Source of the DNA: Cyanobacteria bacterium UBA8803
Lineage (GTDB): Bacteria > Cyanobacteriota > Cyanobacteriia > Cyanobacteriales > Coleofasciculaceae
Reading direction: 5' to 3'
Length of the DNA: 6,258 bases
NCBI GenBank assembly: GCA_003505715.1
Contig: DNXU01000566.1
Coordinates: forward strand, 10,183 to 16,440
This document shows, one piece after another, positions 1 to 3,920 of the stretch. Under the pieces are notes generated by a model. The model was not told the DNA's origin. It did no database searches and saw only the letters and a list, made by a program, of their open reading frames with translations. The first letter of the stretch is position 1. The number at the start of each line of letters is the position of its first letter. A program made the position numbers and the translations under genes.

Positions 1-20
1 ATTACCAATTACCAATTACC
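1..20 (-). repeat. GGTAATT heptad repeat at the 3' end of purB
   Basis: ATTACCA repeats with a 7-bp period (ATTACCA, ATTACCA, ATTACC). Read on the minus strand this is GGTAATT in the same sense as purB. The array touches the purB stop codon: the TAG at 22-20 runs straight into GTAATT. It continues off the left edge, so its full length is unknown. The same heptad family (GGTRATN) occurs at 3818-3876, 3897-3920 and 6231-6258. Short tandem heptamers between genes are well known in cyanobacteria, but whether this is a named family was not checked. Confidence 0.8.
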
Positions 21-1315
21 TATATTCCCAACCGTTGATACACCTCTTCTAAATGCTGGAAATGATAGCGGGGGTCAAAACATGCTTCAATCTCTGCTGG
101 GGTTAGCTGGTTAGTGACGCGAGGGTCTTTGGTGATTAGATCGTGAAAATTGCCTTCAGGTTGATTCCAGGCCGCATGAGCGCAAGACTGAACGATACTA
201 TAGGCTTCTTCGCGACTCATTCCCTTTTCCACTAGGGTTAACATCACCCTTTGGCTAAAGACAACACCGCCATAACAATTCAGATTCCGTTTCATGTTTT
301 CGGGGTAAACCTGGAGGTGTTTTACCAAGTCGGTCATTTCCACTAACATGAAGTGAGTTAAGATGCAGGCATCGGGTAAAATTACCCGTTCTACTGAAGA
401 GTGAGAGATATCCCGTTCGTGCCAAAGTGCTACATTTTCTAAGGCTGCCACGGCATGACCGCGCACGATCCTTGCCATTCCCGTCAGTCTTTCGGAACGA
501 ATGGGGTTGCGCTTGTGGGGCATAGCTGAAGAACCTTTTTGTCCTTTGGCGAAGAATTCTTCAACTTCCAGAACGTCGGTTCTTTGCAGGTTACGAATTT
601 CCACAGCAAACCGTTCCAGGGAAGCAGCCAAAAGCGCTAAATATTGAACGAACTCAGCGTGGCGATCGCGAGAGATAACTTGGGTGGAAGCGGTATCGGG
701 TTGGAGTCCCAGTTTCTGGCAGGCGAGTTCTTCCACGCGGGGGTCAGTATTGGCATAAGTTCCCACTGCACCAGAAATCTTCCCAACTGCAATTTGTTGG
801 CGCAGGTTGACTAAGCGATCGCGATGCCGCAAAACTTCTGCTAACCAACCTGCTAGCTTAAAGCCAAAGGTAATAGGTTCGGCATGAATACCGTGAGAAC
901 GTCCGATCGTTATAGTGTTTCGATGTTCCTGTGCCTGATAGCGGATAGCTTGACTTAGTTTTTCTACGTGTTCCAGAATCAGGTTCAGGCTGGCTACAAG
1001 TTGCAAAGCCAAGGCCGTATCTAGTACGTCAGAACTGGTTAACCCCAAGTGGATGTAACGACCCACATCTCCGACATACTCATTTACATTGGTCAGAAAA
1101 GCAATCATGTCATGGCGGACTTGGGCCTCAATTTCTAGCACCCGTTGCGGGTCAAAATTCGCCTTGGCCTTAATTTCCTCAACCGCCTCTGCTGGAATCT
1201 CACCGAGTTCGGCTTTAGCTTCACAAACAGCTATTTCAACCTGAAGCCAGGTTTTTAACTTGTAGGTTTCTGTCCACAATTCGCCCATCTCGGGCAGGGT
1301 GTAGCGCTCGATCAA
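20..1315 (-). CDS. purB: Adenylosuccinate lyase (PurB)
   Basis: Cytosolic enzyme of purine synthesis. It splits SAICAR to AICAR plus fumarate, and adenylosuccinate to AMP plus fumarate. It belongs to the fumarase/aspartase superfamily and is normally a homotetramer with active sites built from three subunits. Numbered from the longer reading that starts at 1336, visible motifs are RHD at 74-76, HLGLTSSD at 96-103, the catalytic-histidine motif GRSHGIHAEP at 145-154 (H148), and the mobile signature loop SSAMPHKRNP at 269-278. Start choice: the frame has no ATG start, because a TGA lies two codons before the TTG at 1336. The TTG at 1315 gives MIERYTLPEMG and 431 residues, the usual N-terminus and length of this PurB type (Bacillus subtilis PurB begins MIERY and has 431). 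The TTG at 1336 adds seven residues and would lie about where transcription should begin from the upstream promoter. Neither start has a clear Shine-Dalgarno. The gene is intact and monocistronic here. Confidence 0.96.
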   Translation of the reverse strand: MIERYTLPEMGELWTETYKLKTWLQVEIAVCEAKAELGEIPAEAVEEIKAKANFDPQRVLEIEAQVRHDMIAFLTNVNEYVGDVGRYIHLGLTSSDVLDTALALQLVASLNLILEHVEKLSQAIRYQAQEHRNTITIGRSHGIHAEPITFGFKLAGWLAEVLRHRDRLVNLRQQIAVGKISGAVGTYANTDPRVEELACQKLGLQPDTASTQVISRDRHAEFVQYLALLAASLERFAVEIRNLQRTDVLEVEEFFAKGQKGSSAMPHKRNPIRSERLTGMARIVRGHAVAALENVALWHERDISHSSVERVILPDACILTHFMLVEMTDLVKHLQVYPENMKRNLNCYGGVVFSQRVMLTLVEKGMSREEAYSIVQSCAHAAWNQPEGNFHDLITKDPRVTNQLTPAEIEACFDPRYHFQHLEEVYQRLGI

Positions 1316-1343
1316 TGCCTGTGCCGCAGAATACAACTGTCAT

Positions 1344-1386
1344 ATTGTACAACTAAGGCAGAGGGTAGTTGGGTAAGTTCTGTTAC
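1344..1386 (-). promoter_or_regulatory. Probable NtcA-activated promoter of purB
   Basis: On the minus strand GTAACAGAACTTAC (1386-1373) matches the NtcA box GTA-N8-TAC and is a GTAA-N6-TTAC palindrome. It is followed by 23 nt and then TACAAT (1349-1344), a -10 box fitting TA-N3-T. NtcA, the global nitrogen regulator of cyanobacteria, typically activates from a box centred near -41.5, with 20-24 nt between box and -10. The centre here (1379.5) predicts transcription starting near 1336-1338, about 20 nt before the preferred TTG start. No good -35 hexamer is present at 17-18 bp, as expected for an activator-dependent promoter. One half-site lacks the often preferred outer T (TGTA), so affinity may be moderate. 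Regulation by NtcA is inferred from sequence only. Confidence 0.55.
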
Positions 1387-1476
1387 ATTGATTTGTGGCT
1401 AGTTAGTGCATGAGCATGTAAGTTTTGTCAATGTGAGGTCTTACAACACTTAGCCTATTGGCAACGGTAAAATTGG

Positions 1477-2115
1477 ATGGAGCCTGCTGACAAGCCTAAG
1501 TTTAGAGCTAAATCGATGATAAAAGCCAGCTCATCTCAAGCAATTGCCATTAATATTCCAACTGAACTAAAACTGACAGTTACCCAGGAGCAGTTTGTGC
1601 AGTTAGCGATCGCCAATCGAGACTTACAATTAGAACGAACCGCTACGGGAGAGTTAATTGTTATGCCCCCTACTGGAGGCACCACAGGCAACAGGAATCT
1701 AGATATAGAAGGACAACTCTGGTTATGGAACCGTCAGAACCGACTAGGTGTAGTATTTGATTCCTCTACTGGGTTCCACCTTCCTAATGGTGCGGATCGC
1801 TCCCCTGATGTGGCTTGGGTTCGTCAAGATCGGTGGGATGCACTTACTGGTGAACAGCAAGATGGATTTGTCCCCTTGTGTCCTGACTTTGTGGTGGAAC
1901 TGCGCTCTAAAAATGATAACATGGCACCCCTGCGAGCCAAAATGAGGGAATACATGGAAAATGGGGTTCTTTTGGGGTGGTTAATTGACCGGAAAAACCA
2001 GAAAGTGGAGATTTATCGGCAAGGTCAGGATGTAGAAGTGCTGAATAGTCTTATAACTTTGTCCGATGAAGATGTCTTACCAGGGTTTGTTTTGGATTTG
2101 ACCACAATATTTTAG
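1477..2115 (+). CDS. Uma2 family (DUF820) endonuclease-like protein
   Basis: A 212-residue soluble protein of the Uma2/DUF820 family, which has a PD-(D/E)xK nuclease-like fold and is strongly expanded in cyanobacteria. Its biological role is unknown. Visible family features: LERTATGELIVMPPTGG (52-68) with the first conserved acidic position (E59), GNRN (71-74), RSPDVAW with P110-D111, FVVELRSK with E141, a helix containing K155 (LRAKMREY), GWLID (167-171) and the C-terminal DEDVLPGFVLDL (197-208). The nuclease-type residues therefore look intact. Start is uncertain: ATG 1477 has no obvious ribosome binding site, and ATG 1516 (MIKASSS, 199 residues) fits the usual short N-terminus of this subfamily equally well. 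It is divergent from purB and converges with a second Uma2 gene of a different subtype. A HIP1 octamer lies inside the gene at 1606. Nuclease activity is inferred from the family. Confidence 0.9.
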   Translation: MEPADKPKFRAKSMIKASSSQAIAINIPTELKLTVTQEQFVQLAIANRDLQLERTATGELIVMPPTGGTTGNRNLDIEGQLWLWNRQNRLGVVFDSSTGFHLPNGADRSPDVAWVRQDRWDALTGEQQDGFVPLCPDFVVELRSKNDNMAPLRAKMREYMENGVLLGWLIDRKNQKVEIYRQGQDVEVLNSLITLSDEDVLPGFVLDLTTIF

Positions 2116-2173
2116 ATTCAATGGCCTGGGAGGGTTATTCTTATCGCTCGATTCAAAAAATTCTCGTGGTGAT

Positions 2174-2203
2174 AAAGCTCCTGTACATCTTTTAGGAAGC
2201 TTT
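2174..2203. other. Hairpin between convergent Uma2 genes
   Basis: AAAGCTCCT (2174-2182) pairs with AGGAAGCTTT (2194-2203) to give a 9-bp stem with one bulged base and an 11-nt loop. It lies in the 145-bp spacer between two convergent stop codons, where a bidirectional terminator would be expected. Neither strand has a U-tract after the stem, so it is not a standard intrinsic terminator. I see nothing else in this spacer. Confidence 0.3.
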
Positions 2204-2260
2204 GGTTGAGATATTTAAGGATTAAACAACAGAACATCATTTCGTTCGAGTTGTGTCAAG

Positions 2261-2872
2261 TCATTCGCCAGCGCTAAAGACCTGTTGTGCTATCAAGTTC
2301 AACTCTGGGAACGTTAGAGATTCAATGCGGTTATTCCCTCTGAACTGACTAACTTGGTACTCACCCTCAACTAGCTGGTAGACCGAAAAAGTGGGTTGCT
2401 TGGGATTGCCAATAAAGCGTCTACCGCCTAACCCCAGGTAATCAACAATCCAATATTCAGGAATGCCCATTTCTTCATAATCCCTAGCTTTGGTCAGGTA
2501 ATCGTCTCGCCAGTTGGTGCTGACAACCTCTACTGCCAGTTTGACTGACTTTCCCTGTAAGATAGTTGATGATTTCTTCCACAGTGGCTCATCTGGCAAG
2601 GCGTCTTTATCTAAGACTAGAACATCGGGCTGATAACCTGAAGGAATACTAGGAGGCTTGACAAGGTAAGTTCTGGGAATGAAGTAGCGAAGGCTTTTGC
2701 GATCGAGTTCTACATTGAGCTTTCGGTTGAGAAAAGCAGCAACCTCTTCGTGGTCTCCACTTGGATTCATCTCAACAATCACTCCCTCATGCAGTTCATA
2801 ACGCCCTCGTCCATCCGGATACCACTCCAGAAACTCTTCAAATGTTAGTACTTTTGGTACGGACTGAATCAT
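2261..2872 (-). CDS. Uma2 family (DUF820) endonuclease-like protein, second subtype
   Basis: A 203-residue soluble protein of the Uma2/DUF820 family. The motifs follow the common form of the family: FEEFLEWYPDGRGRYELHEGVIVEMNPSGDHE (11-42), QPDVLVLD with P82-D83, LAVEVVSTN with E115, a helix with K128 before GIPEYWIVDY (136-145), and a C-terminal strand region ending SLTFPELNLI (185-194). The putative PD-(D/E)xK residues are present. It differs clearly from the neighbouring plus-strand Uma2 protein: a YELHEG entry motif instead of LERTATGEL, VEVVS instead of VELRS, and EYWIVD instead of GWLID. The two are therefore not a recent tandem duplication. The ATG at 2872 is backed by a good Shine-Dalgarno. 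Function in the cell is unknown; members often occur in many copies per cyanobacterial genome. Confidence 0.92.
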   Translation of the reverse strand: MIQSVPKVLTFEEFLEWYPDGRGRYELHEGVIVEMNPSGDHEEVAAFLNRKLNVELDRKSLRYFIPRTYLVKPPSIPSGYQPDVLVLDKDALPDEPLWKKSSTILQGKSVKLAVEVVSTNWRDDYLTKARDYEEMGIPEYWIVDYLGLGGRRFIGNPKQPTFSVYQLVEGEYQVSQFRGNNRIESLTFPELNLIAQQVFSAGE

Positions 2873-2880
2873 AGCGTAAG

Positions 2881-2886
2881 CTCCTA
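2881..2886 (-). promoter_or_regulatory. Ribosome binding site of the minus-strand Uma2 gene
   Basis: TAGGAG on the minus strand ends 8 nt before the ATG at 2872. It is the clearest Shine-Dalgarno in this window and fixes that start. The other genes have none or only weak ones. Confidence 0.7.
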
Positions 2887-2951
2887 GCTGCGGACGGGAT
2901 TGGGGAGAGCAGCTTCCAGTCTATCTGAGAATGATACAACAGTTTAACATA

Positions 2952-2971
2952 ATTTTTTAAATTTAAAAAAT
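2952..2971. repeat. Perfect 20-bp A/T-only palindrome upstream of mtfA
   Basis: The order is A, T6, A3, T3, A6, T, which equals its own reverse complement over 20 bp (centre 2961.5). It lies in the 114-bp spacer between the divergent second Uma2 gene and mtfA, 15 nt before the mtfA ATG. It could be an operator, a curved A-tract element near a promoter, or a short hairpin in the mtfA leader; the sequence does not decide between these. A possible weak minus-strand promoter for the Uma2 gene overlaps it (TTAAAA at 2960-2955, 18 bp, TATCAT at 2936-2931), but the match is poor. Confidence 0.6.
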
Positions 2972-2986
2972 CTTGCATAAAAATCA

Positions 2987-3811
2987 ATGATTGCCACAAT
3001 TATTGTCTGTCTGATTGTTGGATTAACTATTACTAGTATTTTCGTGATTCCTGTTCTAGTTCAACGGCGAAGAAACCGATTAAAAGCTCGTATTTTTCCA
3101 CCTTTATGGAACGCCATCATTGAGAATAATCTGCCTATTTACCCTCGTCTGTCTCCCAGCGAACGAAAACGACTTCAGGGAGCGATTCAAGTATTTTTAG
3201 CAGAAAAACAATTTATTGGGTGTAGAGGATTGCAGGTGACAGAGGAAATGAAAGTTACCATTGCTGCTGTTGCTTGTATGCTCCTGCTTAACCAGCGAGA
3301 AAGGTACTTTCAAAAACTTCGTTCTATTTTAGTTTATCCTAGCACTTATTTAGTTCATGAAACAACTTATACTCACAATCATGTGATTGAGGAAAGATTG
3401 GTGGCAAGACTGGGTGAATCCTGGATGAACGATCAGATGATACTTTCTTGGGAACAGGTAAAACAGGACACTTTTAACTGGAGAGATGGACATAATGTTG
3501 TACTTCATGAATTTTCTCACCAATTGGATCAAGAAGATGGTAAGACGGACGGAGTTCCTGTTTTGCAGGAAAATTCAGACTATGTTATTTGGGCTGATTT
3601 AATGACCCAGGAATATCTCCGCCTTGGCCACGATGTTAAACTAGGGAAAAAGACTGTAATCGATAGTTATGGAGCGACGAATCCGGCAGAGTTTTTTGCG
3701 GTTGTAACCGAAACTTTCTTTGAAAAACCACAGCAATTGCTCAGACGGCATCCAGCACTTTATCAGTTACTTCAACATTACTATCAAATTTCTCCTGTGC
3801 TATGGGTTTAA
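2987..3811 (+). CDS. mtfA: Membrane-anchored MtfA-like zinc peptidase (M90)
   Basis: A 274-residue protein of the MtfA/M90 zinc-dependent peptidase family. The gluzincin motif HEFSH (174-178) continues as QLDQEDGKTDG, with E175 the general base. Y228 and E235 in IDSYGATNPAEFFAVVTETFF correspond to the tyrosine and third zinc ligand I recall from the E. coli protein ([21 protein letters not shown]). The catalytic set is complete. Unlike enterobacterial MtfA, which is soluble and binds the repressor Mlc, residues 2-25 form a hydrophobic helix followed by QRRRNRLKAR. By the positive-inside rule the peptidase domain should face the cytosol. Length (about 265 in E. coli) agrees with the family plus this anchor. 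The ATG at 2987 lacks a clear Shine-Dalgarno, but the hydrophobic segment begins right there. Substrate is unknown; no Mlc or ptsG partner is visible. It converges with the receptor kinase gene across a repeat block. Confidence 0.88.
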   Translation: MIATIIVCLIVGLTITSIFVIPVLVQRRRNRLKARIFPPLWNAIIENNLPIYPRLSPSERKRLQGAIQVFLAEKQFIGCRGLQVTEEMKVTIAAVACMLLLNQRERYFQKLRSILVYPSTYLVHETTYTHNHVIEERLVARLGESWMNDQMILSWEQVKQDTFNWRDGHNVVLHEFSHQLDQEDGKTDGVPVLQENSDYVIWADLMTQEYLRLGHDVKLGKKTVIDSYGATNPAEFFAVVTETFFEKPQQLLRRHPALYQLLQHYYQISPVLWV

Positions 3812-3817
3812 ATTAAA

Positions 3818-3876
3818 GGTGATAGGTAATGGGTGATAGGTAATGGGTGATAGGTAATGGGTGATAGGTAATGGGT
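3818..3876 (+). repeat. Tandem repeat, 4 x 14 bp (GGTGATAGGTAATG)
   Basis: Four perfect head-to-tail copies of GGTGATAGGTAATG start at 3818, 3832, 3846 and 3860, followed by a partial GGT (3874-3876). Each 14-mer is itself two heptads of the form GGTRATN (GGTGATA and GGTAATG), the same family as the other arrays in this window. It begins 6 nt after the mtfA stop codon, in the mtfA sense. Identical copies suggest recent slippage or homogenisation. Confidence 0.9.
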
Positions 3877-3919
3877 AATCAGCAAAAAATTGCTGACCAA
3901 TTACCAATTACCAATTACC
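3860..3919. terminator. Imperfect extended hairpin between convergent mtfA and kinase genes
   Basis: The core is a perfect 7-bp stem, TCAGCAA (3879-3885) and TTGCTGA (3890-3896), around an AAAA loop. Because the heptads on the two sides lie in opposite orientation, the stem can extend outward: GGTAA 3874-3878 with TTACC 3901-3905, GGTAAT 3867-3872 with ATTACC 3907-3912, and GGTGAT 3860-3865 with 3914-3919 using one G-T pair. A 4-nt bulge and single mismatches separate these blocks. It could end transcription from both sides, but there is no U-tract, so a terminator role is only a guess. Confidence 0.35.
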
Positions 3920-3920
3920 A
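3897..3920 (-). repeat. CCAATTA heptads (TAATTGG on the minus strand) reaching into the kinase gene
   Basis: Three perfect CCAATTA units (3897-3903, 3904-3910, 3911-3917) plus CCA. On the minus strand this is GGTAATT in the sense of the kinase gene. Positions 3908-3920 are coding: GGT AAT TGG TAA gives the last residues Gly-Asn-Trp and the stop codon of the kinase. Confidence 0.9.

Noticed and set aside
1373..1424. The NtcA-like box acting toward the plus-strand Uma2 gene
   Set aside because: The nearest TA-N3-T in that direction (1419) is 32 nt from the box, outside the 20-24 nt seen for NtcA activation.
1425..1456. Possible plus-strand promoter for the first Uma2 gene (TTGTCA at 1425)
   Set aside because: No acceptable -10 hexamer lies 16-18 bp downstream; TAGCCT is 20 bp away and matches poorly.
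1757..1945. 62-codon plus-strand reading frame inside the first Uma2 gene
   Set aside because: It overlaps a well-supported gene in another frame and shows no recognisable motif.
1477..2872. Toxin-antitoxin or restriction-modification system formed by the Uma2 genes
   Set aside because: There is no methylase, specificity subunit or small antitoxin gene nearby, and the two genes converge rather than form an operon.
2945..2981. mtfA promoter candidates (TAACAT at 2945, CATAAT at 2948, CATAAA at 2976)
   Set aside because: None has a convincing -35 partner, and the region is so A/T-rich that such hexamers are expected by chance.
3350..3532. 60-codon minus-strand reading frame opposite the mtfA active-site region
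   Set aside because: It is antisense to the conserved HExxH region of mtfA and has no family features.
3818..3920. Possible CRISPR array
   Set aside because: The units are 14-bp direct repeats with no spacers, so this is a simple tandem repeat, not repeat-spacer DNA.
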